From: JARRQJ01 sp037381915
Lineage (GTDB): Bacteria; Pseudomonadota; Gammaproteobacteria; DRLM01
Direction: 5' to 3'
DNA length: 64,000 nt
Assembly: GCA_037381915.1 (NCBI GenBank)
Contig: JARRQJ010000003.1
Span: 84,627 to 148,626, forward strand
Part shown: positions 18,007 through 27,578 of the stretch, one piece after another
Numbering within the stretch: the stretch's first letter is position 1
Layout of the letters: each line of letters starts with the position of its first letter
Notes under the pieces: model-generated
The model's input: the letters and a program-made list of their open reading frames with translations, nothing else
Database searches by the model: none
Told to the model about the DNA's origin: nothing
Position numbers and translations under genes: made by a program

Positions 18007-19602
18007 ATGGAACAGGATTATTATGATCTCCTGCTGATCGGGGGAGGAGCGGCTGGCCTTAGCCTAGCCTTACATCTCGCCCCCCATATCCGGATAGCCC
18101 TCATCACCAAAGGCCCGCTACCGGAAGGGGCCACCTATTACGCCCAGGGAGGGATCTCCGCGGTTTGGGACCAGGCCGACTCGCTGGAGTCTCATATCGA
18201 GGACACCCTCAACGCCGGTGCCGGCCTGTGCGACGAGGCCGTCGTCCGCTTTACCGTAGAACACGCCCGGGAGGCCATCCAATGGCTGGCAAGCCAGGGT
18301 GTCCCCTTTACCGTGGAGACTCGTCCGGACGGCAGTATCGATTACCACCTGACCCGGGAGGGCGGGCATAGCCACCGGCGTGTACTCCACGCCGCCGATA
18401 CCACCGGCCGCGCCATCGAGTCCACCTTGGAGTCGCAGGTTCGCCGCCATCCCAATATTGAATTGATGGAGCACCATATTGCCATTGACCTGATTACCGG
18501 CAAAAAGTTGGGGCGGGCGCCCAACCGCTGCTGGGGGGCCTATGTCCTCGACCGTTCCACCGCGCGTGTTAAAACCCTGCGCGCCAAGTGCGTCGTGTTG
18601 GCCACCGGCGGCGCCGGGAAGGTGTACATCTACTCGAGTAATCCCGACGTATGCACCGGCGACGGCATCGCCATGGCCTGGCGCGCGGGTTGCCGGGTGG
18701 CCAACATGGAATTCATCCAGTTTCACCCCACCTGCCTTTACCACCCCAAGGCCAAATTCTTTCTCATTTCCGAGGCGGTACGCGGTGAAGGCGGTCGCAT
18801 CCTGCTGCCGGACGGCACACCTTTCCTCGACAAGTTCGACCCGCGCGCCGAGCTGGCGCCGCGCGACGTGGTCGCGCGTGCCATCGATCATGAAATGAAG
18901 CGCCTGGGGGCCGAATATGTCTACCTGGATATCAGCCACAAACCGGCTGACTTCATCACCAGCCGCTTCCCGACTATTTATAAGCGCTGTCTGGAATTCG
19001 GTTTCGATATGACCAAGGAACCTCTCCCGGTGGTGCCGGCGACCCACTATACTTGCGGCGGAGTGATGATCGATCTACACGGCCGCACCGATCTGCCGGG
19101 GCTGTACGCAATAGGTGAAACCGCCCATACCGGGCTGCATGGAGCCAACCGCATGGCGAGCAATTCTCTGCTGGAATGCCTAGTGTTCGGCCAAGCGGCG
19201 GCGGAACACGTCAAGACCAGCCTGACGGATATTCCCCCTCCGCCTGCCATCCCGGAATGGGACGAGAGCCGGGTCACCGATTCCGACGAGGAGGTCGTGG
19301 TGGCGCATAACTGGGAGGAACTGCGGCGCTTCATGTGGGATTACGTCGGGATCGTGCGCAGCGACAAACGCCTCCAACGCGCCAAACACCGCATCGATCT
19401 CCTGCTCCAGGAAATCGACGACTATTACGGCCACTTCCGCGTCACCAATGATTTGATCGAGCTGCGCAACCTGGCCCTGGTGGCGGACCTCATCATTCGC
19501 TCCGCCATGCTGCGCAAGGAAAGCCGCGGTTTGCACTACACCCTTGACTATCCCACCCCGGACGACAGCAAGCCGCCGCAAAATACCATGTTGAGCCCCT
19601 AA
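18007..19602 (+). CDS. nadB: L-aspartate oxidase
   Basis: FAD enzyme oxidising L-aspartate to iminoaspartate, the first step of de novo NAD synthesis. 531 residues. N-terminal Rossmann motif IGGGAAGLSLAL, ATYYAQGGISAVW, TREGGHSHRRVLHAAD, and the HPTCLYHP and SEAVRGEGG active-site blocks distinguish it from succinate dehydrogenase. The C-terminal helical domain ends near LHYTLDYPTP. Transcribed away from rpoE, as often found in gammaproteobacteria. Confidence 0.95.
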   Translation: MEQDYYDLLLIGGGAAGLSLALHLAPHIRIALITKGPLPEGATYYAQGGISAVWDQADSLESHIEDTLNAGAGLCDEAVVRFTVEHAREAIQWLASQGVPFTVETRPDGSIDYHLTREGGHSHRRVLHAADTTGRAIESTLESQVRRHPNIELMEHHIAIDLITGKKLGRAPNRCWGAYVLDRSTARVKTLRAKCVVLATGGAGKVYIYSSNPDVCTGDGIAMAWRAGCRVANMEFIQFHPTCLYHPKAKFFLISEAVRGEGGRILLPDGTPFLDKFDPRAELAPRDVVARAIDHEMKRLGAEYVYLDISHKPADFITSRFPTIYKRCLEFGFDMTKEPLPVVPATHYTCGGVMIDLHGRTDLPGLYAIGETAHTGLHGANRMASNSLLECLVFGQAAAEHVKTSLTDIPPPPAIPEWDESRVTDSDEEVVVAHNWEELRRFMWDYVGIVRSDKRLQRAKHRIDLLLQEIDDYYGHFRVTNDLIELRNLALVADLIIRSAMLRKESRGLHYTLDYPTPDDSKPPQNTMLSP

Positions 19603-19663
19603 CACGGGCGGTACGAACACGCCGAGCCGATGCCTGCACAGCGCGCAGCCGGCTCCCCCGCAG

Positions 19664-20110
19664 TCAAGCCTCTCCCTGCAGCTGCCGCAACTTCATCCGC
19701 AAGCGGCGATGACTGTCGGAGTCCAGACTATCCCAAGGCAGGACCGCCGAGTACCGATGCTTATCCTCCGCGATAAATCGCAGAACCACCAACATGGGAT
19801 GGATATAAGCATTGGGCAGCAAATCCACCCTGCGACTCACATGATCGCCGCCGCAGAGCTCCCAGCTGTTTCTCCCGTCCCACACCAGCCGTTTCACCGC
19901 AAGCGGTGATGACAAGCGCGCATAGCGCCGCCAGCTGACCAACCAGTGGGCCGATACCGCAACGGCGACGGGCAATTTAATCCACCATGTCACGGGCAAC
20001 GGCGGCAACACCAGCAAGGCCAGACCATGCACAATCATCAAGACGATTGATAGGCAGCGGGAAGGCCGGCACTCAAGCCGCAGTGGGGCTGCGTAGGCGG
20101 ACGACCACAT
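19664..20110 (-). CDS. ygfX: YgfX/CptA-like small membrane protein
   Basis: A 148-residue protein with two closely spaced hydrophobic segments (about 20-38 and 43-60) after the short motif PLRLECRPSRCLS, then a soluble tail with WDGRNSWEL. This matches YgfX (CptA), an inner-membrane protein encoded next to SdhE (CptB). It was reported as a toxin-like inhibitor of FtsZ/MreB polymerisation with SdhE as partner; that role is debated. It overlaps sdhE by 38 bp. Confidence 0.75.
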   Translation of the reverse strand: MWSSAYAAPLRLECRPSRCLSIVLMIVHGLALLVLPPLPVTWWIKLPVAVAVSAHWLVSWRRYARLSSPLAVKRLVWDGRNSWELCGGDHVSRRVDLLPNAYIHPMLVVLRFIAEDKHRYSAVLPWDSLDSDSHRRLRMKLRQLQGEA

Positions 20111-20363
20111 TGGCCAGTTGCTGATCGGTGGGGGTCATGCGACCCATGACATATTCAAATAACAGGGAATCGGGATAATTCAACAAGGTTTCGAAGGCGC
20201 GCCGCTCCTCGGGCGTCGCCTGCTGATATTGATGGTCCAAAAAGGCTTGCAGCACCAGGTCCAGTTCCAACATCCCGCGCCGGCATTGCCAGTATAGCCG
20301 GGCGCGGTGGGTAGCATCATTCTGACCGCCGTTGGTTCGAGCGCCGCCGAATCTCGCCGTCAT
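20073..20363 (-). CDS. sdhE: FAD assembly factor SdhE
   Basis: Small helical protein promoting covalent FAD attachment to SdhA. The flavinylation motif RRGMLELD and the family pattern ARLYWQCRRGM...FLDHQY...LLNYPDSLLFEYVMG are clear. The ATG at 20363 has GAGGAG nine bases upstream and gives 96 residues; an ATG eight codons earlier (20387) has no ribosome site. It follows sdhB in the sdhCDAB-E-ygfX operon, which fits its job on SdhA. Confidence 0.92.
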   Translation of the reverse strand: MTARFGGARTNGGQNDATHRARLYWQCRRGMLELDLVLQAFLDHQYQQATPEERRAFETLLNYPDSLLFEYVMGRMTPTDQQLANVVVRLRSPTAA

Positions 20364-20390
20364 CCGCCATTTCTCCTCGTCTGGCATTAT

Positions 20391-21086
20391 TTATATCAGA
20401 TGCTTCAACATCAGCTCCTTTATGCTGCCAATCGCCTTGGTGGGATTCAAGCCCTTGGGACATACATCAACACAATTCATGATGGTATGGCAACGAAACA
20501 GCCGATAGGGTCCTTCCAGTTCGGCGAGCCGCTCCGCGGTGGCCTGATCACGGCTGTCCGCCAAGAATCGGTACGACTGCAACAGGGCCGCCGGGCCGCG
20601 GAATTTATCCGGATTCCACCAGAATGACGGACAAGAGGTGGAACAACAGGCGCACAGGATACACTCGTAAAGCCCGTCCAGCTTATCGCGCTCCCCTGGA
20701 CTCTGCCGGTATTCCATTTCCGGTTCGGGATCGTGAACCGTGAGCCACGGCTTTACGGACCGGTACTGGTGATAGAACTGGCTCAGGTCAACTACCAGAT
20801 CACGGATGACCGGCATGCCCGGCAAGGGACGGATCGTCACCGGTTCCTTCAGACCGGCCAGCGGGGTGATGCAGGACAAGCCGTTACGACCGTTGATATT
20901 GAGCCCGTCCGAACCGCACACGCCTTCCCCGCAGGAATGGCGAAAGCTCAAGGTCTCGTCCTGCTGTTTGATCTTGAGCAGCGCGTCCAGCAACATCATG
21001 CCCGGCGCCACCTCGGCCAGCTCGAAGTCCTGCATCCTGGGCCCGTCATCGGTTTCAGGATTGTAACGATATATAGAAAAGCGCAT
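20391..21086 (-). CDS. sdhB: Succinate dehydrogenase iron-sulfur subunit
   Basis: Passes electrons from the SdhA flavin to ubiquinone. 231 residues. The three cluster-binding regions are intact: [2Fe-2S] SCGEGVCGSDG...SC near residues 52-75, and the ferredoxin-like motifs CILCACCSTSCP and CVDVCPKGLNP for [4Fe-4S] and [3Fe-4S]. Located between sdhA and sdhE. Confidence 0.96.
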   Translation of the reverse strand: MRFSIYRYNPETDDGPRMQDFELAEVAPGMMLLDALLKIKQQDETLSFRHSCGEGVCGSDGLNINGRNGLSCITPLAGLKEPVTIRPLPGMPVIRDLVVDLSQFYHQYRSVKPWLTVHDPEPEMEYRQSPGERDKLDGLYECILCACCSTSCPSFWWNPDKFRGPAALLQSYRFLADSRDQATAERLAELEGPYRLFRCHTIMNCVDVCPKGLNPTKAIGSIKELMLKHLI

Positions 21087-21128
21087 GCCTTCTCCACAAA
21101 GCTCGAAAGCCGACCACTATTGGCTTAA

Positions 21129-22898
21129 TCAGTACACCCGCACCTTCGGTGGAAACGGCTCTACTGTTAGCGGCTGAACCCGCACCGGTTTGTAGTCCAG
21201 ACGACCACCTTCCTTGAAATAGAGGCTGTGCCTCATCCAGCGTTCGTCGTCACGTTCCGGATAATCGATCCGGCTGTGGGCGCCACGGCTCTCGGTGCGC
21301 GCCAAGGCCGAGGTGATAGTTGCCAGGGCGACATCCATGAGATTCTCCAGCTCCAGAGCCTCGATGCGGGCGGTGTTGAATATCTTGCTGTGGTCCTTGA
21401 GCCGCGCCTGCTGTAGGCGGTGCTCCAGTTCCTTGACTTTCGCCAGGCCTTCCCGCAGGACGTCCTCTTTGCGAAATACCCCGCAATAATGCTCCATGGC
21501 GCGTTGCAGGCCATCGCGCAGCTCGGCCACCGACTCACCTTCACCCCGCCGCTCCCAGCGCGCCAGGCGTTCCAGGGCATAATCGATCCCCCGGTCGAAC
21601 ATCGGCCGATGATAGCGCTGGCCACGGAGACCCTCGATGATGCGGTTACCCGCCGCGCGGCCGAATACCACAATGTCCAGTAAGGAATTGCCGCCAAGAC
21701 GGTTGGCACCGTGCACCGATACGCAGGCGCACTCGCCGACGGCGAACAGGCCGGGCACGGCCTCTTCACCGCCGCCACCGAGCGTGACCACCTCACCGTA
21801 GCGATTGGTGGGAATGCCCCCCATGGTGTAATGAGCGGTGGGAAATACCGGCACCGGCCGCTTGCTGGGATCGATGTGCAAGAATGTACGGATACTGTCA
21901 CGGATCCCCGGTAAACGTTTATTGATCACCTCCTCGCCGAGGTGATCTATCTTGAGCAGCACGTAATCGCCGTGCGGCCCGCAGCCGCGGCCCTCGCGGA
22001 TTTCGGTGGCGATGGCACGACTCACTACGTCACGGCTGGCCAGATCCTTGACGTGGGGCGCGTAGCGTTCCATGAAGCGCTCGCCGTCCTTATTGATCAG
22101 GTAACCGCCTTCACCCCTTGCCCCTTCGGATATCAGCATTCCCTTGCCCGCAATCCCGGTGGGATGAAATTGGAAGAACTCCATATCCTCGAGAGGGATC
22201 CCGGCGCGCAATGCCATGCCCATGCCGTCACCGGTGTTGATACGGGCGTTGGTATTGGTGCGGAACAGGCGCCCCACTCCACCCGTGGCGAGCAGGGTGG
22301 TCTTGGCCTCGATCACAACGGGCTCGCCGGTCTCGATCTCCAGTACCACCGCGCCGAGGATATAGCCCTCTTCGTCCTTAATAAGGTCGACGGCGAAGTA
22401 TTCATCGAAAAAGTGGGTCTTGGCGCGGATGTTCTGCTGGTAGAGGGAATGCAAAATGGCATGACCGGTTCGGTCCGCCGCCGCGCAGGTCCGCGCCGCC
22501 TGATCGCCGCCGAAATTCTGGCTTTGGCCGCCGAAAGGCCGTTGATAGATCTTGCCGCTGTCCAGGCGGGAAAACGGCACCCCGGCATGTTCCAGTTCCA
22601 CCACCAGCCGTGACGCCGCCCGGCACATGTACTCAATGGCATCCTGATCTCCCAGGTAATCGCTGCCCTTGACGGTATCGTACATGTGCCAATGCCAATT
22701 GTCGGGCAGGACATTACCCAGGGCGGCATTGATCCCACCTTGGGCCGCTACGGTATGAGAACGGGTGGGAAACACCTTGGAGACCACCGCAACGGTGGCG
22801 TCCGCCTGGGACAACTGCAGGGCGGCCCGCAAGCCCCCGCCGCCCGCGCCGATCACTAGCGTGTCAAACCGCCGCCGTGGAATATCGTGCGCCGCCAT
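21129..22898 (-). CDS. sdhA: Succinate dehydrogenase flavoprotein subunit
   Basis: Catalytic subunit of complex II. The ATG at 22898 overlaps the sdhD stop (TAATG), has GAGGG upstream and gives 589 residues. The FAD-binding GAGGGGLRAAL, the covalent-FAD histidine in RSHTVAAQGGINAAL, the HPTGIAGKGMLISEGARGEG active-site block and the C-terminal SRGAHSRIDYPERDD motif are present. The longer frame to 22931 reads back into sdhD. Confidence 0.97.
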   Translation of the reverse strand: MAAHDIPRRRFDTLVIGAGGGGLRAALQLSQADATVAVVSKVFPTRSHTVAAQGGINAALGNVLPDNWHWHMYDTVKGSDYLGDQDAIEYMCRAASRLVVELEHAGVPFSRLDSGKIYQRPFGGQSQNFGGDQAARTCAAADRTGHAILHSLYQQNIRAKTHFFDEYFAVDLIKDEEGYILGAVVLEIETGEPVVIEAKTTLLATGGVGRLFRTNTNARINTGDGMGMALRAGIPLEDMEFFQFHPTGIAGKGMLISEGARGEGGYLINKDGERFMERYAPHVKDLASRDVVSRAIATEIREGRGCGPHGDYVLLKIDHLGEEVINKRLPGIRDSIRTFLHIDPSKRPVPVFPTAHYTMGGIPTNRYGEVVTLGGGGEEAVPGLFAVGECACVSVHGANRLGGNSLLDIVVFGRAAGNRIIEGLRGQRYHRPMFDRGIDYALERLARWERRGEGESVAELRDGLQRAMEHYCGVFRKEDVLREGLAKVKELEHRLQQARLKDHSKIFNTARIEALELENLMDVALATITSALARTESRGAHSRIDYPERDDERWMRHSLYFKEGGRLDYKPVRVQPLTVEPFPPKVRVY

Positions 22899-23230
22899 TA
22901 AATCGCCCTCGCCATCACCAGCAGCAGCCACGCCCCCATGGCGATCAGGCCCGCCGCAATCAGACTCAATACTGTGAGCCGTACCTTGAAGGAATGCAGG
23001 TAATCCATGGCGACATCACGCATCCCCACCCAGGCATGGACCAGCAGGAATCCAAACATCAACAGGGTCGAGATACTCATCAACGACGAAGTCATGAAAC
23101 CTCGCCATGCGGAAAAGCCATGGGGCGTAACGGCGTTCAATCTGAACAGGAAAAACAGGAGATAGGCCGCCATATACACGGCACTGAAGCGTTGCGCCAG
23201 CCACGCCTTCAAACCATAGGCGCGCGTCAT
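22898..23230 (-). CDS. sdhD: Succinate dehydrogenase membrane anchor SdhD
   Basis: Cytochrome b/quinone-site subunit of complex II. From the ATG at 23230, which overlaps the sdhC stop as ATGA, the product has 110 residues with three membrane segments (about 18-36, 50-70, 85-108). SAVYMAAYLLFFL and the HAWVGMRDVAMDYL motif, with the heme-ligand-type histidine, are typical. The open frame reaches further up into sdhC but that part is antisense to nothing and unlikely to be translated. Confidence 0.9.
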   Translation of the reverse strand: MTRAYGLKAWLAQRFSAVYMAAYLLFFLFRLNAVTPHGFSAWRGFMTSSLMSISTLLMFGFLLVHAWVGMRDVAMDYLHSFKVRLTVLSLIAAGLIAMGAWLLLVMARAI

Positions 23231-23613
23231 AACCACAACAGAATCCCGGCAATCATCACCAGCGACACCAGGCTCCCTACCACTATCACCCATGCGCTGC
23301 GCCGCGCCTCATCCCGGTCCACACCGATACCCAAATCAATGAGCAGGACCCGCACGCCCGCGTACACATGGTGGGCCAAGGCCCAGAATATAACAATAAC
23401 CAATAACTTAATCGTGACATGGTCAAGCAGACCTTGCACGCGCTGATAGCCGAGCTGGCTGCCCAAGGATAAATCCAGCAAATAGATCGCAAAGGGGATG
23501 CTGAAGAACAGCACGACACCCGCTATCCTATGCGCGATGGAGATTAATGCTGAGATCGGCAGGCGAATGCGTGCAAGATCGAGGAATACCGGTCGATTAT
23601 TTTTTTGTGGCAT
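23227..23613 (-). CDS. sdhC: Succinate dehydrogenase cytochrome b556 subunit SdhC
   Basis: Membrane subunit binding heme b and ubiquinone. 128 residues, three membrane segments (about 20-45, 65-88, 105-127). The diagnostic RPVFLDLARIRLPISALISI and SIAHRIAGVVLFF motifs (Ser and His near the quinone site) and HHVYAGVRVLLIDLG (heme ligand histidine) are seen. First gene of sdhCDAB-sdhE-ygfX; divergently oriented to ygfZ. Confidence 0.94.
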   Translation of the reverse strand: MPQKNNRPVFLDLARIRLPISALISIAHRIAGVVLFFSIPFAIYLLDLSLGSQLGYQRVQGLLDHVTIKLLVIVIFWALAHHVYAGVRVLLIDLGIGVDRDEARRSAWVIVVGSLVSLVMIAGILLWL

Positions 23614-23703
23614 ACAGTCCGTAGTCTAGACAACTCCTCCAGTTCGTCTAGTATTATGCCCCGTGCGTATGATTGCAATGGAAAAATTTACAGGAGATGC
23701 GCG

Positions 23704-24756
23704 ATGATGCTTCCTGAGTGGCGGGCTTTTCTCGAAAACGCCGGGGCGACGATCTTCGACGGACATGTCGCCCACTTCGGTGATCCGTCCACCGAGACCC
23801 GCTTGACCGCCAACGGGGAGGTCTTGTCCGACCTGTCGCAGCGCGCGCTCATCGCCGTGCGCGGCGCCGATGCGCAAAAATACCTGCAAGGCCAGCTGAC
23901 CAACGATATTTACGCCGTCACCGAGGAACGGAGTCAGCTCAGCGCCCATTGCAGTCCCAAGGGGCGTGCCCTCGCCTGTTTCCGCGTCTTTCGCCGGGGC
24001 GATGCCATCTATCTGGCCATGCCCGAGACGCTGCTCGAGCCCAGTTTAGCGCGTCTGCGCAAATATGTGCTGCTGAGCAAGGTCACCCTGGAAACGGACA
24101 CGGACCTGGTGCAAATAGGTTATTCCGGAGCTGGGGGCGATAGCCGTTTGCGCGAAATCATCGCGGCCGTGCCCGAAGAGCCGGATATGGTCACGCATGC
24201 CGACGGGATCAGCGCGATCCGCGTCCCCGGACCGCATGCGCGCTTTGAGCTGCTGGGTCCGCTCGCCGCCATCAAGGCCCTTTGGACTGAACTCGGCGCA
24301 TACGCTACCCCGGTGGGTACTGGGCCATGGTCCTTGCTGGACATCCTTGCCGGCGTCCCCACCCTTGCTCCGGAGACCGCGGATAGCTTCGTACCCCAGA
24401 TGATCAACCTGGATCTACTGAACGGCATCAGCTTCAAGAAGGGTTGCTACACCGGCCAGGAAATCGTAGCGCGCACCCACTACCTGGGCAAACTCAAACG
24501 CCGCATGTACCGGCTGCACTGTCCCGGCACGGAACCGCCGCCCCCCTCGACCGCCATCTACAACGCCGCCCTGCGCAGCGACGAAAGCGTCGGCAGCGTG
24601 ATCGCGGCGCAGACAGCCCCGGAGGGCGGGATTGCCCTGCTTGCAGTGCTACAAAGCGAGGCGACGCACCGTGGGGAATTGCGGCTGGCCCGCATCGACG
24701 GCCCATCCTGCACCCTGCAGGCCCTTCCCTATGATCCGGACGCGGCCGCCGGTTGA
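23704..24756 (+). CDS. ygfZ: Folate-binding protein YgfZ
   Basis: Tetrahydrofolate-binding, GcvT-like protein needed for activity or repair of some Fe-S enzymes. The ATG at 23704 has AGGAG five bases upstream and gives 350 residues. The family signature KGCYTGQEIVARTHYLGK is present around residue 240, as are RALIAVRGADAQKYLQGQLTND and HCSPKGRALACFRVF. Divergent from sdhCDAB, an arrangement common in gammaproteobacteria and fitting a link to Fe-S enzymes. Confidence 0.93.
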   Translation: MMLPEWRAFLENAGATIFDGHVAHFGDPSTETRLTANGEVLSDLSQRALIAVRGADAQKYLQGQLTNDIYAVTEERSQLSAHCSPKGRALACFRVFRRGDAIYLAMPETLLEPSLARLRKYVLLSKVTLETDTDLVQIGYSGAGGDSRLREIIAAVPEEPDMVTHADGISAIRVPGPHARFELLGPLAAIKALWTELGAYATPVGTGPWSLLDILAGVPTLAPETADSFVPQMINLDLLNGISFKKGCYTGQEIVARTHYLGKLKRRMYRLHCPGTEPPPPSTAIYNAALRSDESVGSVIAAQTAPEGGIALLAVLQSEATHRGELRLARIDGPSCTLQALPYDPDAAAG

Positions 24757-24961
24757 AGAATCTTCGATTTGCGCAACAGCTTCGGCGTCCCGATTCTTCA
24801 CCGTGGTCCACGCGTGTGCATCCTCGCGCCGCTCGCACACGAAGTATTACGCGGCCGAATTCACTACGATTATGAAACGGCATCCGCCGCCGGTGCGAAG
24901 AACAAGCCCGCCGACAAAACGCCTCCATACAAAGGAATAGCGGCCCAATCTGCCGACGGCG

Positions 24962-26476
24962 TCACTTGTGCCGCATGTGGGGAAACAGCAAGACGTCGCG
25001 GATCGAGGGAGAATCGGTAAACAGCATCACCAGCCGATCGATGCCGATCCCCTCGCCCGCGGTGGGCGGCAAGCCGTGTTCCAGGGCGACGATATAGTCC
25101 TCGTCAAAGTGCATGGCCTCCTCGTCGCCCGCTTCCTTTTCCTCGAGCTGCTTGCGGAAACGCTCGGCCTGATCTTCGGCGTCATTCAATTCCGAAAAGC
25201 CGTTGGCGATCTCGCGGCCGCCGACGAAGAATTCAAAGCGATCGGTGACGAACGGGTCGGCATCGTTGCGCCGCGCCAAGGGCGACACCTCGGTGGGATA
25301 GGCGGTTATAAAAGTCGGATCCTTAAGCCGGTGCTCCACGGTCTTCTCGAAGATCTCGATCTGGATCTTTCCCAAACCGTAGCCGTCCTTGAGCGGAATG
25401 GCCAGCTTCTCCGCCGTGCGCCGCGCCCTCTCCAGATCGTCGATATCCGGCGCCGTCAAGCCCGGATTAAAGTGCAATATGGATTCTTTGACCGTCATGC
25501 GACGGAAGGGCTGGCCGAAATCATAGCTCTCACCTTGATAGCTCACCGTGGTCGTGCCCAATATCCGCTGGGCCATACCGCGCAGCAAATTTTCGGTGAG
25601 ATCCATGAGGTCGCAATAGTCCGCATAGGCCTCATAGAATTCCAACATGGTGAATTCCGGGTTGTGCCGGGTCGACAGGCCTTCATTGCGGAAATTGCGG
25701 TTGATCTCATAGACCCGTTCGAATCCGCCCACTACCAGCCGCTTCAAATACAGTTCGGGTGCGATGCGTAGAAACAGGTCCATGTCCAGGGCATTGTGGT
25801 AGGTGGTAAACGGCCGCGCCGTGGCGCCGCCGGGGATGACCTGCATCATGGGCGTCTCGACTTCCAGAAATCCGCGGGTGTTGAGAAAATCGCGGATAAA
25901 ATGGATGATGGCGGTGCGCATGCGAAAGATATCGCGGCTCACGTCGTTCATGATCAGGTCGAGATAGCGTTGACGATAGCGCGTCTCCTGGTCGGCGAGC
26001 CCGTGGAATTTCTCCGGGAGCGGCCGCAGCGATTTGGTCAATAAACGCAGCTTGTCCACCTTGACCGACAATTCACCGGTCTTGGTCCTGAACAACACCC
26101 CCTCGCCCCCCAGGATATCGCCTATATCCCACGTCTTGAACGACTCGTAAACGCCCCGCGGCAGGGCATCGCGCTGCACGAACAACTGGATGCGTCCCGA
26201 CATATCCAGCAATTGGGCGAAACTGGCCTTGCCCATCACACGCTTGGCCATCATTCGTCCCGCGACGCTCACCCGACGCGGATTCGCCTCCAGATACGCG
26301 TTGTCCTTATCGCCGTATTCGGCGTGCAGTTCGCCCGCCATCACATTGCGGCGAAAATCGATGGGAAATGCGATGCCCTGTTCGCGCAGCGCCGCCAATT
26401 TGGCGCGACGCTGGGCGATCAAGGCGTGCTCATCCTGCTCCGCTTCGGTCTTGCTACGATCAACGCTGTCCGTCAT
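24962..26476 (-). CDS. lysS: Lysyl-tRNA synthetase, class II
   Basis: Charges tRNA-Lys. 504 residues. N-terminal OB-fold anticodon-binding domain (about 55-170), then the class II core: motif 1 near RYRQRYLDLI, motif 2 FRNEGLSTRHNPEFTMLEFY, and motif 3 GIGIDRLVMLFTDSPSIRDV at the C-terminus. It lies 6 bp downstream of prfB, the prfB-lysS pair seen in enterobacteria. Confidence 0.97.
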   Translation of the reverse strand: MTDSVDRSKTEAEQDEHALIAQRRAKLAALREQGIAFPIDFRRNVMAGELHAEYGDKDNAYLEANPRRVSVAGRMMAKRVMGKASFAQLLDMSGRIQLFVQRDALPRGVYESFKTWDIGDILGGEGVLFRTKTGELSVKVDKLRLLTKSLRPLPEKFHGLADQETRYRQRYLDLIMNDVSRDIFRMRTAIIHFIRDFLNTRGFLEVETPMMQVIPGGATARPFTTYHNALDMDLFLRIAPELYLKRLVVGGFERVYEINRNFRNEGLSTRHNPEFTMLEFYEAYADYCDLMDLTENLLRGMAQRILGTTTVSYQGESYDFGQPFRRMTVKESILHFNPGLTAPDIDDLERARRTAEKLAIPLKDGYGLGKIQIEIFEKTVEHRLKDPTFITAYPTEVSPLARRNDADPFVTDRFEFFVGGREIANGFSELNDAEDQAERFRKQLEEKEAGDEEAMHFDEDYIVALEHGLPPTAGEGIGIDRLVMLFTDSPSIRDVLLFPHMRHK

Positions 26477-26482
26477 TGCCTG

Positions 26483-27578
26483 TTACAATCCGCTCTTCAA
26501 GCTTGCTTCAATAAATCCGTCCAGATCGCCGTCCAGCGCCGCCTGGGTATTACCCACCTCGACGCCGGTACGCAGGTCTTTGATGCGGGACTGATCCAAC
26601 ACATAGGAGCGAATCTGACTGCCCCAGCCGATGTCCGACTTGCTGTCTTCCAGCGCCTGCTCGGCGACGCGGCGCTTCTGCATCTCCATTTCATACAGCT
26701 TGGCCTTGAGCTGTTTCATGGCAGTGGCGCGATTCTTATGTTGCGAGCGATCGCTTTGACACGATACCACGATACCGCTGGGAACGTGAGTAATGCGGAT
26801 GGCCGACTCGGTGCGGTTGACGTGCTGTCCGCCGGCGCCGCTGGCGCGATAGGTGTCCACCTTCAAATCCACGGGGTTGATTTCGATATCGATGTCATCG
26901 TCCACTTCCGGTGATATGAACACCGAGGCGAACGAGGTGTGCCGACGGTTGCCGGAGTCGAACGGCGATTTACGGACCAGGCGATGCACCCCGGTCTCGG
27001 TACGCAACCAGCCGTAGGCGTAATCCCCCTCGAATTTCACCGTTGCGCTCTTGATCCCCGCCACTTCACCGTCGGAGATCTCGATGATTTCCGTGTTGAA
27101 GCCGTGCCGCTCGCCCCAACGCAGGTACATCCGCAGTAGCATGTTGGCCCAATCCTGGGCCTCGGTGCCGCCGGAGCCGGCCTGGATGTCCATGAAGGCG
27201 TTGTTGGGATCCATCTCGCCGGAAAACATGCGGCGAAATTCCAGGGCTTCAAGGTGCCCTTCCAATCTGTCCAGGTCGGCAACCACCCCCTCCACCGTCG
27301 CCTCGTCCCCCTCCTCCTCGGCCAATTCCAGCAATCCGCCGGCGTCCTCCAAACCCGTGTCCAGTGAGCGGATGGTATTCACCACCTGTTCAAGCCTGGC
27401 CCGCTCCCTGCCCAAATCCTGGGCGCGCTCCGGTTTATTCCAGATATCAGGTTCTTCCAGTTCCCGCTCGACCTCCACCAACCGCTCACGCTTGGTGTCG
27501 TAGTCAAAGATACCCCCTCAGGGAGGCGGCCCGCTCCCTCATGTCGTCGATGCGTCTATATATGATATTGATTTCCAT
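26483..27578 (-). CDS. prfB: Peptide chain release factor 2 (programmed +1 frameshift)
   Basis: Recognises UGA and UAA. Translation starts at the ATG at 27578 (MEINIIYRRIDDMRERAASLRGYL), meets an in-frame TGA at codon 25 (27504-27506), and shifts +1 to read GAC TAC GAC (DYDTKRERLVEVEREL). The total is 364 residues, as in E. coli RF2. The codon-recognition SPF tripeptide lies in VRKSPFDSGNRR and the peptidyl-hydrolysis GGQ in SGAGGQHVNRT. It is a normal gene, not a pseudogene. It precedes lysS by 6 bp. Confidence 0.97.
27503..27518 (-). promoter_or_regulatory. RF2 autoregulatory +1 frameshift site
   Basis: On the minus strand AGGGGGTATCTTTGAC: an internal Shine-Dalgarno-like AGGGGG three bases before the slippery CTT, then the in-frame UGA followed by C, a poor termination context. 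This is the known RF2 feedback site: low RF2 lets the ribosome pause at UGA and slip +1. It appears identical to the E. coli element. Confidence 0.95.

Noticed and set aside
24757..24961. Short frames between ygfZ and lysS
   Set aside because: They overlap each other on several frames with no conserved features; nothing is supported in this 205-bp gap.
27504..27506. In-frame TGA in prfB as a sign of a pseudogene
   Set aside because: It is the known programmed +1 frameshift site with all elements intact.
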